This document shows, one piece after another, positions 18,152 through 27,250 of a stretch of 64,000 nt of DNA. Location: assembly GCA_965219495.1 (NCBI GenBank), contig OZ244777.1:1860001-1924000 (forward strand), given 5' to 3'. The stretch comes from CAZPXZ01 sp965219495. GTDB lineage: Bacteria > Pseudomonadota > Alphaproteobacteria > Rhodobacterales > CAZPXZ01. Position 1 is the first letter of the stretch. Each line of letters starts with the position of its first letter. The notes beneath the pieces were generated by a model. It ran no database searches, had not been told where the DNA came from, and saw only the letters and a list, made by a program, of their open reading frames with translations. Made by a program: the position numbers and the translations under genes.

Positions 18152-18946
18152 CTAAGACGTGGCGCGAATGAACTCTCTTACCTGTTCCGTCCACCAACTG
18201 CCGGTCTCGCCATTGCACAGATTTGCGCCGTAGTGGTCAAGTCCCTTGAGCGCCCTGCCCGCATGCAGGGAATCAACGCCCCCAAGCGCCTCGATGAACT
18301 CCAGATTCTCGCGAACAATCCGGTCGTAATCCCGCTCCCCGTATGTCACAAGGAAAGGGATATCGGCGTTTTCCGCCCAACTGCACGGGCTCGCTTCCCG
18401 GAGGTCCTGCGCTTGCGTAGGATCTTCCCTTTCGACCCGAAACAAACCACTTACAGGAATGCATCCCTTGATCGCCACTGCTGGAATTGCGTGCGTTGAA
18501 CGCATGTCGGGACGAAGCGCGATCATTGCAGAGATATGGCCGCCTACGGAATGGCCGCCGACATACATGCGCCCCGGCGCCGCGCCGTACCGCGACGCAT
18601 TCCGCTGCATGAATGCGAGTGCGGTCAGGCAGTCGGTAACGGGGACAGGATGAGCGCATTCGGGCGCCAAACCATAATTCGGCACGGCGAACACGGCTGG
18701 ATAGCCGGTGATTGCCGGCGCCATAAATGACATCCACTCCTTCGATCCATGGACCCATCCGCCGCCATGAATGTAGAGAAAAACCGGCAGCCCGCCTTTC
18801 GGCGCTTCGAGAGGGGCGTGAATATCCATGACCTGGCGGGATGCGGGTCCATAGGTCACGTTTCGCCAACTTCGCATGCTTGCCCAGTCCACGGCGCGGG
18901 CGCGCCTGCCGCATTCGGCGACATATTCCTGCGCCTCGGCGGGCAT
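18152..18946 (-). CDS. Alpha/beta hydrolase (esterase/lipase, HGGGW type)
   Basis: 264 aa if read from ATG 18946 (MPAEAQEYVAECG); the frame is open to 19156, but that extension has no family resemblance. The oxyanion motif is LYIHGGGWVHGS and the nucleophile serine is in GGHSVGGHISAM. An acid is likely in TYGERDYDRIV, and the histidine is in LKGLDHYGANL. This is the hormone-sensitive lipase / arylformamidase-like branch, hydrolysing small esters or amides in the cytosol. First gene of the operon with the M14 peptidase, 13 bp apart. No clear Shine-Dalgarno sequence favours a particular start. Confidence 0.8.
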   Translation of the reverse strand: MPAEAQEYVAECGRRARAVDWASMRSWRNVTYGPASRQVMDIHAPLEAPKGGLPVFLYIHGGGWVHGSKEWMSFMAPAITGYPAVFAVPNYGLAPECAHPVPVTDCLTALAFMQRNASRYGAAPGRMYVGGHSVGGHISAMIALRPDMRSTHAIPAVAIKGCIPVSGLFRVEREDPTQAQDLREASPCSWAENADIPFLVTYGERDYDRIVRENLEFIEALGGVDSLHAGRALKGLDHYGANLCNGETGSWWTEQVREFIRATS

Positions 18947-19568
18947 CGCAGGATCGGATTCATGTTCACCCTGCGCCGCGTTTTCCAATGCCGCCCTCCT
19001 CTCGCTGCCGGATGCTTCCCGTTCGCCGCGGTTCGGCGAACCATTGCAGCCAACGTACCCGGCCAACCCGGATTTGCAAAGAAACTCGGCAAGCGGGAAA
19101 CAGCAAAGCCTTCGGCGATTGACACAGAGTTCGATTGGAACGGTCCGATTTTCCATCCAGGCACGTCAACACGCCGCCAATGCGGGCCGGCACGTGGGCC
19201 GCGCCGCCGAAGACATGCGCCCGGCACCCGATTCGGACTCTGTCTCCGGAACTCCGTCCGCCCGATCTCCGCGGACATCCAGACGCCAGACTCCGGGTTC
19301 CCCAAGTTCGTCGCCACTTGCTCCCGTATGGACCCGGGAGACCCCTATCCGCCGCAGGACATCGGGAAATTCGTGAAGCGCAAATGGAAACCTCTTGGGA
19401 AACCAATGCCACATTCGCTGCCGAAGCCTGTGGTTCCCCTCCCCGCCGCGCATCACCGCTGGACACCACATCGTTTTCGCTTCTCGCGGCAACGAAACAA
19501 GTCTTGCCACCAAGCACTTGAACCAAGCATGCGGGTTCCGTACCTCGCAAGATTCTGGCTCTTCCTTC
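18947..19568. other. Divergent intergenic region
   Basis: About 620 bp between the leftward hydrolase operon and the rightward promoter at 19569. No frame here resembles a known protein and no transcription-factor gene is present. It probably holds the leftward promoter, but I could not point to one. Confidence 0.4.
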
Positions 19569-19596
19569 TTGACAGGAGATGAAGGCAGCGCACAAT
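19569..19596 (+). promoter_or_regulatory. Candidate promoter of the dpp-hyu operon
   Basis: TTGACA (19569-19574) with a 16-bp spacer and CACAAT (19591-19596; four of six -10 bases). A start near 19603 gives a ~70-nt leader before the GTG at 19671. No other good match is in the region. Confidence 0.5.
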
Positions 19597-19670
19597 CCCC
19601 TCTCACGGTTTGAGAACGCAGATGCCCACTCGTTATTGAGGGCGCGCGGCCGCATTTGAGGGAGGACAAA

Positions 19671-21305
19671 GTGACGCATCGAATGAACAAAGGCGAAGCC
19701 GGACTGGCATGCGACCGGGAAGGTCCCTCGCGCAGACAGATTCTGGAGTTGACGGCCGGCCTCGGGCTGGCGCTAACGGTAACGCCCTCTGGAGCGTTCG
19801 CCCAAGGCAAGGACGAGTTGACGGTCGCGGTTCCCGCGGATCTCGGTGGTTGGGATCAGGACTACCTTGCCTTTGACCTCGTCGGCCTCGCTGTCATGAA
19901 GAACTGCTATCCGTACTTGCTTGAGTACGGCGTCAAGGAATTGTCCGGCGCCCGGGTCATGGATACCAGCCAGATCGTGCCGGTGATTGCGGAATCCTGG
20001 TCGGGCGATGCGGAAGGAAAGGTCTGGACGTTACGCCTGCGAAAGGGCCTGAAATTCCCGAGCGGCAACGAGATAACCGCGCAAGACGTCAAATGGTCGA
20101 AGGACCGCGCATTTGCCGCCCAGGCGAACGTCGCCGGGATCTACCGGCTTATCGGCCTTACGGAAGCGGACCAGGTCCAGATCGTGGACGATTACACCGT
20201 CCAGTTCACGCAGTCTCAACCCAGTGATCTGTCCAGCCACATTCAGATCATTTGCCTTTACCTGTTCGACTCGGAGGAACTGAAGAAACACGCCACGGCC
20301 GACGATCCCTGGGCGAAGGAATGGACAGGCAAGAATCCGCAAAGCGGCGGCGCCTACAATGTCGTTTCCTACAAGCCGGGGCAGGAAATCGTCATGGAGG
20401 CAAATCCGGAGTTCCCGCTGGATGCGCCTCGCGTGAACCGGGTTCGCCTGCAGATCATCCCCGCTCCCGCCAACCGGCGATTGCTTCTCGAGAAGGGCGA
20501 GGTCGACATTGCCCTCGGCTTGTCGCGCCGGGACATCGACGATCTGCGAGACATGGACGGCGTCAAGGTGATCTCAAGCCCGAGCAACGAGTTCGTGTTC
20601 GTGCCGATGGCCATGGGCACGCCGCCGTTCGACAACCCGAAAGTCCGTCAGGCGATGGCGCATCTCGTCCCGTACGATGCAATCGTCAAGAACGCGTACA
20701 ACGGACGGGCGCGACGCTCGACGAGCCCGGTGCCGCTCGATATGCCGGGCCATTCCGCGGCGGGCTATCCGTTCGCATACGATATCGATCGGGCAAAGTC
20801 GCTGCTGGCCGAAGCGGGAATGCCCGACGGCTTTGAGTCGGAATTCGTGATTCTTGCGGGCGATGTACAGCAGGAGCGGATCGCGGTCCTGGTCTCCAAC
20901 GCCGCCAAACAGGCAGGCGTAACGCTCAAGATTACGCCACTCGACCCGGGCACGCTGTTTCAGCGCCGCACCGAGAAGGCGATTCCGCTGCAGGTCGCAG
21001 CCGGACAGATGTGGGTGAACGATATCGAGTACCTGCTGGCGGTGTGCTTGACTCCGGCCGGATTCCTCAACTACGCCGGGTATGACAGCGCGCGCATCCA
21101 GGAAATATTCCTGACACTCAACAAGACGTCCGACCAGGCTGCACGGGCCCAGTTGTTCACCGAGGCACAGGAAATTCTGGCCAAGGACATCCCCTGGCTT
21201 GTCCTCGCCCAACCGGATTTCGATTTGCCAGTCTCGAGCGGCGTCTCGGGATGGGTCCAGCCCGTGGATGGTCTATTTCGACTGCGGTATCTCGATCACG
21301 CGTAG
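19671..21305 (+). CDS. ABC transporter substrate-binding protein, family 5 (DppA-like)
   Basis: 544 aa from GTG 19671, chosen because GAGGGAGGA precedes it at ideal spacing; an earlier TTG at 19656 overlaps that site. The N-terminus has a twin-arginine signal (SRRQILELTAGLGLAL...AFA), so the protein is exported folded to the periplasm. The SBP_bac_5 domain includes ESWSGDAEGKVWTLRLRKGL, FPSGNEITAQDVKWS and FDNPKVRQAMAHLVP, all usual for dipeptide/oligopeptide/nickel-type binders. It delivers ligand to the permeases directly downstream. Because hyuA and hyuB are in the same run of genes, the ligand may be a cyclic amide or 5-oxoproline-type compound rather than a peptide; that is inference. 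Confidence 0.9.
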   Translation: MTHRMNKGEAGLACDREGPSRRQILELTAGLGLALTVTPSGAFAQGKDELTVAVPADLGGWDQDYLAFDLVGLAVMKNCYPYLLEYGVKELSGARVMDTSQIVPVIAESWSGDAEGKVWTLRLRKGLKFPSGNEITAQDVKWSKDRAFAAQANVAGIYRLIGLTEADQVQIVDDYTVQFTQSQPSDLSSHIQIICLYLFDSEELKKHATADDPWAKEWTGKNPQSGGAYNVVSYKPGQEIVMEANPEFPLDAPRVNRVRLQIIPAPANRRLLLEKGEVDIALGLSRRDIDDLRDMDGVKVISSPSNEFVFVPMAMGTPPFDNPKVRQAMAHLVPYDAIVKNAYNGRARRSTSPVPLDMPGHSAAGYPFAYDIDRAKSLLAEAGMPDGFESEFVILAGDVQQERIAVLVSNAAKQAGVTLKITPLDPGTLFQRRTEKAIPLQVAAGQMWVNDIEYLLAVCLTPAGFLNYAGYDSARIQEIFLTLNKTSDQAARAQLFTEAQEILAKDIPWLVLAQPDFDLPVSSGVSGWVQPVDGLFRLRYLDHA

Positions 21306-21322
21306 TTTGCGGTAGCCCATAG

Positions 21323-22333
21323 GTGCGGCTGGGCCTCTATATCGTACGCAGACTCCTGATGCTGGCGCCCGTATTGCTCGGCGTCAGCATCTTGTGCTTT
21401 CTGCTCGTCCGCGTGCTGCCGGGCGATCCAATCCTCTCCATCGTCCCGGAAACCGCCACCCCGGAAGACATCGAACGCGTGCGGGAACGGTATGGTCTCG
21501 ATCGGCCGATCGTCGCGCAATACGCGGACTATATGGCTGGCGTCATCCAGGGCGACTTCGGCGACTCGATCCAGACCAACCGTCCGGTCATCGAGCAGGT
21601 TGCGCTGCGCCTGCCCCGTACGCTGGAACTCGTCGTGCTCGGATTCCTCCTCGCGCTCGGACTTTCCATCTCCCTTGGCCTCCTTGCTGCGCTGAACGCG
21701 GGACGAATTGGCGATCACGTCGCCCGAATGGGGGCGCTTGCCTGCAATTCGCTTCCGGAGTTCTGGCTCGGACTCGTGTTGATCCTTGTGCTTTACGCCT
21801 ATCTCGACATCGCGCCACCGCCCAGCGGGAGGATCGACTCAGCGATCGACGTCCAGTTCATCACCGGATTCCTGCTGGTCGATTCTGTCCTGACCCGGAA
21901 CGGAGAAGCGCTGCTCTCGGCGCTCCATCACCTGTGGCTGCCGGTATTCACCCTGGGGCTCATTGTCACGGCGCCAATGATGCGAAGCGTGCGGGCGTCC
22001 GCGCTCCAGGTCATGCGTTCCGACAGTTACCGTTGCGCCGTCGCGCACGGGCTGGACCGCCGCCGGTTGCTCTCCGGTTACCTAATCCGGGAAACCATGG
22101 TGCGGGTGCCGACGCTCGCGGCCCTGGTGCTCGGCAACCTCATAGGCGGCAGCGTCCTGGTGGAGTTCGTGTTTTCCTGGCAAGGGTTTGGGCAATGGGC
22201 GCTCCGGGGACTGCTGCTGCGGGACTATCCCGTAATCCAGGCGTACGCGCTCGTGACCGCGTCCTTCTATGTTGTCGCATTCCTGGTCGCCGATATCGTC
22301 CAGGCCGCACTGGACCCGAGGATCCGGGTTTGA
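21323..22333 (+). CDS. ABC transporter permease, DppB type
   Basis: 336 aa from GTG 21323, 17 bp after the binding protein. The N-terminus MRLGLYIVRRLLMLAPVLLG is diagnostic of DppB/OppB permeases, followed by FLLVRVLPGDP, YGLDRPIVAQYADYMAGVIQ and GDFGDSIQ. Six membrane segments are expected. The cytoplasmic EAA loop is around SDSYRCAVAHGLDRRRLL, with GG...VEFVFSWQGFGQWAL near the end. It pairs with the DppC-like protein, whose ATG overlaps its stop. Confidence 0.9.
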   Translation: MRLGLYIVRRLLMLAPVLLGVSILCFLLVRVLPGDPILSIVPETATPEDIERVRERYGLDRPIVAQYADYMAGVIQGDFGDSIQTNRPVIEQVALRLPRTLELVVLGFLLALGLSISLGLLAALNAGRIGDHVARMGALACNSLPEFWLGLVLILVLYAYLDIAPPPSGRIDSAIDVQFITGFLLVDSVLTRNGEALLSALHHLWLPVFTLGLIVTAPMMRSVRASALQVMRSDSYRCAVAHGLDRRRLLSGYLIRETMVRVPTLAALVLGNLIGGSVLVEFVFSWQGFGQWALRGLLLRDYPVIQAYALVTASFYVVAFLVADIVQAALDPRIRV

Positions 22334-23202
22334 TGCAGTCCGCAATGCCGAATCCGATCGCCAATCCGCGCGCCTGGCATCGCCGCAAACCGCGGAACGA
22401 GATCAGCCGTCCGCTGATCATCGCAGGCAGCTGCATGCTTTCCCTGGTAATCCTGGCGGCGCTGCTGGCGCCGTTGCTATCTCCCTGGGGACCCGAAGAA
22501 ATCGACTTCTCCGCCTTCCTCATGCCGCCCTCGGGCGCACACCCGCTCGGAACCGACGGCAACGGCATGGACTTGTGGAGCCGCGTGCTGTTCGCCGCGC
22601 GGATTGACATCGGAATCGCGGTCGCGGCCGTCGCAATCGCCGTCATTTCAGGTTGCATGATCGGCGGCCTCGTGGGCTACGCGGGAGGCTGGATCGACGA
22701 AATCGCCATGCGCCTCACGGACATCGTGCAGGCGTTCCCCGCATTCGTACTCGCCCTGATCGTAGCGGCCATGTTCGGGACGGGCTTGCTCAATCTGACG
22801 CTCGCGATCGGGCTGATTTTTGCGCCGGCCTACGTACGCATCATGCGAAGCGAACTTCGCGCCCTTCGCGTGCGGGGTTTCGTCGAGGCGGCGGAATGCG
22901 CCGGCAACTCCCGCATATCGATTTTCTTCCGGCATCTTCTCCCCAATGCGCTGACACCGGTTCTGGTCATCGCGCCGTTGAACTGCGGTTGGGCAATGCT
23001 GACATTGGCCGGTCTTTCCTTCCTGGGATTGGGCGTTCCAGTCCCGCAGGCCGAATGGGGCGCGATGATCAGCGCCGGAGCCGCGGACGTGATCGGCGGC
23101 CGTTGGTGGACTTCCATATTCCCCGGAATCAGCCTCTTCGCCTGCGTGCTCGCTTTCAATCTCGTTGGCGAGGGATTCCTTGAGAGTTCGGAGGCGGTGT
23201 GA
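22333..23202 (+). CDS. ABC transporter permease, DppC type
   Basis: 289 aa. ATG 22333 overlaps the preceding TGA (TGATG). Features are HPLGTDGNGMDLWSRVLFAA (the DppC signature after the first membrane helix), a run of hydrophobic segments and the EAA loop ALRVRGFVEAAECAGNS. The C-terminal FLGLGVPVPQAEWGAMI is also family-typical. It forms the channel with the DppB-like subunit. Confidence 0.9.
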   Translation: MQSAMPNPIANPRAWHRRKPRNEISRPLIIAGSCMLSLVILAALLAPLLSPWGPEEIDFSAFLMPPSGAHPLGTDGNGMDLWSRVLFAARIDIGIAVAAVAIAVISGCMIGGLVGYAGGWIDEIAMRLTDIVQAFPAFVLALIVAAMFGTGLLNLTLAIGLIFAPAYVRIMRSELRALRVRGFVEAAECAGNSRISIFFRHLLPNALTPVLVIAPLNCGWAMLTLAGLSFLGLGVPVPQAEWGAMISAGAADVIGGRWWTSIFPGISLFACVLAFNLVGEGFLESSEAV

Positions 23203-25187
23203 GCGATCTTCCATTCCTCGAACTGGATCGGGTCCGCGTCTCCCTGCACAACCGGGCGGGAACGGTCGCGGCGCTGAACGGCATTGAACTGAGCGTCGGG
23301 CGAGGAGAAATTCTGGGACTCGTCGGGGAGAGCGGCGGCGGAAAGAGCATGATGGCGCAAACCATCGCCGGCATGCTGCCGGACGGCGCGCAACTCTCCG
23401 GTCGGGTTGCCGTGCAGGGTCGCGACATTGTCGATTGCGAGGAAGCGGCAATGCACGGCCATCGCGGGGGCGGCGCCGCGATCTGCTTTCAGAATCCGCG
23501 AGGTGCGCTCAGCCCGACGCGCCGGGTCGGCAAGCAATTGGTGGATCGCCTGGTGCGCTGGCAGGGCCTGGAGCGCAACGCGGCTTGGGAAGCTGCGCGC
23601 GGGATATTTGCCGAGGTGGGAATTCGCGATCCGGAGCGGCGGCTTCGCGCCTTTCCCCATGAATTGTCAGGAGGAATGTGCCAGCGCGTGATGATCGCGC
23701 TGGCGCTGGCCTGCCGGCCGAAGATCCTGTTGGCGGACGAGCCGACGACGGGGCTGGATTCCACCCTGTCCCGCGACATCCTGCAGTTGTTTCGCACGGC
23801 TGCGCAGCGGGAACGCTGCGCGGTCATCATCGTCTCCCATGACATCGCCTCCATCGCCAAGGTATGCGACAGGATCGCGGTGCTCTATGCCGGCGTTCTC
23901 GTGGAATCGGGTCCGACGCAAGCCATCATTTCGGAACCGCGACATCCCTATACCCGGGCGCTTCTCGACGCAGTGCCCGACCTGGATGGCCGCATGCCGG
24001 ATGCTGTCCGGGGCACCATGCCGCGTCTTGATGCTCCTCCCGCCTCCTGCCCGTTCGCGGATCGATGCGCACTCGTGGAATCGATCTGCCGGAGAGAACT
24101 GCCTGCCTGGGAATGGGATCGTTCCGGTCGCGGCGTGCGCTGTTTCCGCGCGGGAAAGAGCCCGTCCGCTTCACCAGCCAGGGCGCCGGCAGGCCCGAAC
24201 CGGCCAAGTCCTTCAGATGATCCCGTTGTCAAGCTCGAGCAGGTGAAAGTGCGCTATGCGGGCCAGTACGGACGGCAGGATTCCTTGGCGCTGCGCGGGG
24301 TCTCGCTCGAACTCAGGCGCGCGGAAACGCTTGGCGTTGTGGGCGAAAGCGGTTGCGGCAAGAGCACGCTGGCGCGCGCGATCATGGGGCTTGTCACGCC
24401 TGAATCGGGGAGCGTGGTTGTGAACGGCCGTGACTACGCGCACACGTCGTCCCGGGACATGCGCGCGCTGCGCCGGGATATCCAGATGGTCTTTCAGGAT
24501 CCAGTCGATTCCCTCAGCCCGCGGATGACCGTGGAACAGAACGTGCGGGACCCGCTCAGGGCGCATGGCGGACGATCGCGGAAGGAAGACGCCCTTGTCG
24601 CGGAAATCCTGTCGCGCGTTGGCCTGGGTGCGGAATTCCGCAAGCTCTATCCCAGCCAACTGTCCGGCGGCCAAGCGCAACGTGTCGCGATCGCACGCGC
24701 GCTGATTGTGGACCCGTTACTCATCGTGTTCGACGAACCGACCTCCGCACTCGACGTGACGATCCAGGCGCAGATACTTGACCTGCTGCGAGAACTCATG
24801 GCCGAAGGCAGGCGTTCCTACGTGTTTGTATCGCACGACCTGGCGACCGTTCGCGGGCTTTGCGACCGCGTTGCGGTTCTGTATCTCGGCAAGATCGTGG
24901 AATTGGGAACGGCCGCCGAAGTACTGACGCGCCCGCGGCACCCGTATACGCAGGCACTGGTTGAATCTTCACCCAGCCTGACCGGACAGGAGGCCGTTTC
25001 GGGGACAAGGTTGCGCCGCGACCTGGACGAAGCATATGAAGTGGCGGGCTGCGCGCTGGCGCCGCGATGTCCCTATGCTGAGTCGACCTGTGAACAGCCA
25101 CAAATACTTGAGGAATTGGATGACTTGCATTTTGTCGCATGCTGGAAGGCGGGAGGCGGAAAGAGGCGGCGGGAGGCGGGGCCTTGA
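23199..25187 (+). CDS. Fused peptide-type ABC ATPase (DppD-DppF in one chain)
   Basis: 662 aa from GTG 23199, overlapping the permease stop by 4 bp. The first ATPase half (~5-300) has Walker A GESGGGKS, signature ELSGGMCQRV, Walker B ILLADEPTTGLD and the oligopeptide-transporter C-terminal Fe-S-like cysteine region (CPFADRCALVESIC, then C). The second half (~345-655) has GESGCGKS, QLSGGQAQRV, LIVFDEPTSALD and CALAPRCPYAESTC. Usually these are two genes; fused forms occur. The first Walker A has G where S is common (GESGSGKS). It powers the preceding permeases. Confidence 0.92.
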   Translation: MSDLPFLELDRVRVSLHNRAGTVAALNGIELSVGRGEILGLVGESGGGKSMMAQTIAGMLPDGAQLSGRVAVQGRDIVDCEEAAMHGHRGGGAAICFQNPRGALSPTRRVGKQLVDRLVRWQGLERNAAWEAARGIFAEVGIRDPERRLRAFPHELSGGMCQRVMIALALACRPKILLADEPTTGLDSTLSRDILQLFRTAAQRERCAVIIVSHDIASIAKVCDRIAVLYAGVLVESGPTQAIISEPRHPYTRALLDAVPDLDGRMPDAVRGTMPRLDAPPASCPFADRCALVESICRRELPAWEWDRSGRGVRCFRAGKSPSASPARAPAGPNRPSPSDDPVVKLEQVKVRYAGQYGRQDSLALRGVSLELRRAETLGVVGESGCGKSTLARAIMGLVTPESGSVVVNGRDYAHTSSRDMRALRRDIQMVFQDPVDSLSPRMTVEQNVRDPLRAHGGRSRKEDALVAEILSRVGLGAEFRKLYPSQLSGGQAQRVAIARALIVDPLLIVFDEPTSALDVTIQAQILDLLRELMAEGRRSYVFVSHDLATVRGLCDRVAVLYLGKIVELGTAAEVLTRPRHPYTQALVESSPSLTGQEAVSGTRLRRDLDEAYEVAGCALAPRCPYAESTCEQPQILEELDDLHFVACWKAGGGKRRREAGP

Positions 25188-27250
25188 GTAACGGGCGCCT
25201 CCGCCTCGCGGTCGATATCGGCGGCACATTTGTCGACGCCACGGAACTGGATTCCGTGACCGGCGAATTCCGGTTCGAGAAGGCGCCCGCAACTCCGGCC
25301 AATCCTTCCGATGGCGTCGTCGCCGCAATGGCGGCCCTGGGCACGCACTTGACGGAGCTCGACTACTTCATTCATGGCACGACTCTGGGCCTGAACGCCG
25401 TACTGGAACGCGCCGGCGCCAGGGTCGGAATTATCACCAATGCGGGGTTCCGGGACATCTTCCTGATCGGGCGCGCGAATGTGCCGGATGCGCACATGTA
25501 CAACTTCACTTACGCGCGGCCGCAACCCCTGGTTCGCCGGCATCGCATCGAGGGCGTCCGGTGCCGGCTGAACTACAGGGGCGAGGTCGTGGACGAACTT
25601 GTCGAATCCGAAGTCGTTGAGGCGGCAAGGCGCCTTGTGGAGAACCATGGAGTCGAAGCCATCGCGATCTGTTTCCTGTTTTCCTATCTCAATCCCGATC
25701 ATGAACGACGGACCGCTGGACTGATTCACCGGGAATATCCCGATATGCGGGTTTCTTTCTCGAGTGAAATCACCCGGGAGCACCGCGAGTACGAACGCAC
25801 CAGCACCGCCGTGTTGGACGCCTATATTCGCCCGATATTCGAACGCTATATCGATGAACTGCAGGAGCACCTGGACGCGCAATCGTTCCGCGGGCAGTTC
25901 CTGGTCACGCGCTCCGGCGGCGGCGCCATGACCGCGACCGCCGCGAGGCGGTCGCCGACAAACACCATCGTTTCGGGACCCGCCGGGGGGATAACCGGGG
26001 CCGCCTTTCTGGCCAGCGCTCTCGGCCGCAAGGACCTGATTTCATTCGACGTTGGCGGGACATCCCTGGACGTCTGCCTGATCGAGAACGGCCGGGCCGC
26101 ACCGGCATTCGAGGCGACGCTCGAGAACCATCCCATCCTCATCCCGATCTACGATATCCATACCATCGGCGCCGGAGGCGGTTCGATCGCCTGGATGGAT
26201 GAAGGATTGCTCAACGTGGGGCCGCAGAGCGCCGGCGCGGAACCGGGGCCGATCTGCTACCGCCGGGGCGGGACAAGGCCGACTGTAACAGACGCTTGCC
26301 TGCTTCTCGGATACATCGAACCCAAGTCGTTCCTGGGCGGCAACATGCCGCTGGATGCGGCGGCGGCTCATGACGGCATCAGGGACTCCATCGCCCGGGA
26401 AATGGGCCTCGGCGTTACCAGGGCGTCCGCCGGGGTGCTCGACGTGCTGATGGCGAAAACCGTCGGCGCCGTCCGGCGCATCACCGTGGAGCGCGGCCGC
26501 GACCCGCGGGATTCGGCGCTCCTCGCTTTCGGCGGCGCCGGTCCGCTGCTCGGCTCCATGGTTGCCGCGGAAATGGGTTTAAGGGAGGTGATTGTTCCCA
26601 ATGCGCCGTCCGCGTTTTCGGCGTGGGGCATGTTGAGCGCCGATGTCGTGGACGATTTCTCGCGGACGCGAATTGCGCTCCTGGATGATATCGGGCCGGA
26701 ATTGCTGGAATCGATTTTCCGCGAGATCGAACAGGAGGCGCTGGGTTCGCTTCAAGGACAGGAAATTTCGAAGAGTGGCGCCGTGCTCCTGCGCCAGCTG
26801 GAACTTCGCTATCTCGGGCAAGAACACACGCTTCCCGTCGAAGTCGCCGCTCCCATCGAACCGGAAGCCATTCGGGTTCGCTTCGGCGAACTGCACGAGG
26901 CCCGGTACGGTCATCGCATGGAAGCAGCCGTCCAGATCGTGAACATCCGAATCCGCGCAACCGGAAAGATTTCAAAACCGCCCCTGCCCGAACGTTCCGT
27001 CCGGGCGCCCGGGGAGCGGGCCGCCGGCGCCGGCATCCGTTCCGCATATTGCTACACCACGCGCGCGATGACGGAATTCGACCTCTACTGGCGTGATTCC
27101 CTGGCGCCCGGAGACGAGATTCCAGGGCCGGCGCTTGTCGAGGAGGCCACGTCAGTCACGGTGGTCCATTGCGGCCAGCAACTCAACGTGGACCCCTACG
27201 GCCACCTGATTGTCGCCACAGGAAAGCGGTATGACACCCATGAAACATGA
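25184..27250 (+). CDS. hyuA: Hydantoinase/oxoprolinase subunit A
   Basis: 688 aa from TTG 25184, which overlaps the ABC ATPase stop; the frame is open to 25139 but the family N-terminus is LRLAVDIGGTFVDATELD, the sugar-kinase-fold phosphate-binding loop. Further matches are HGTTLGLNAVLERAGARVGI, TSFSSEITREHREYERTS-like, SGPAGGITGA, FDVGGTSLDVCLI and ALLAFGGAGPLLG. HyuA with HyuB opens 5-oxoproline, N-methylhydantoin or related lactams/hydantoins with ATP. The exact substrate cannot be read from sequence. The coupled ABC genes suggest uptake and ring opening in one operon. Confidence 0.9.
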   Translation: MSNGRLRLAVDIGGTFVDATELDSVTGEFRFEKAPATPANPSDGVVAAMAALGTHLTELDYFIHGTTLGLNAVLERAGARVGIITNAGFRDIFLIGRANVPDAHMYNFTYARPQPLVRRHRIEGVRCRLNYRGEVVDELVESEVVEAARRLVENHGVEAIAICFLFSYLNPDHERRTAGLIHREYPDMRVSFSSEITREHREYERTSTAVLDAYIRPIFERYIDELQEHLDAQSFRGQFLVTRSGGGAMTATAARRSPTNTIVSGPAGGITGAAFLASALGRKDLISFDVGGTSLDVCLIENGRAAPAFEATLENHPILIPIYDIHTIGAGGGSIAWMDEGLLNVGPQSAGAEPGPICYRRGGTRPTVTDACLLLGYIEPKSFLGGNMPLDAAAAHDGIRDSIAREMGLGVTRASAGVLDVLMAKTVGAVRRITVERGRDPRDSALLAFGGAGPLLGSMVAAEMGLREVIVPNAPSAFSAWGMLSADVVDDFSRTRIALLDDIGPELLESIFREIEQEALGSLQGQEISKSGAVLLRQLELRYLGQEHTLPVEVAAPIEPEAIRVRFGELHEARYGHRMEAAVQIVNIRIRATGKISKPPLPERSVRAPGERAAGAGIRSAYCYTTRAMTEFDLYWRDSLAPGDEIPGPALVEEATSVTVVHCGQQLNVDPYGHLIVATGKRYDTHET

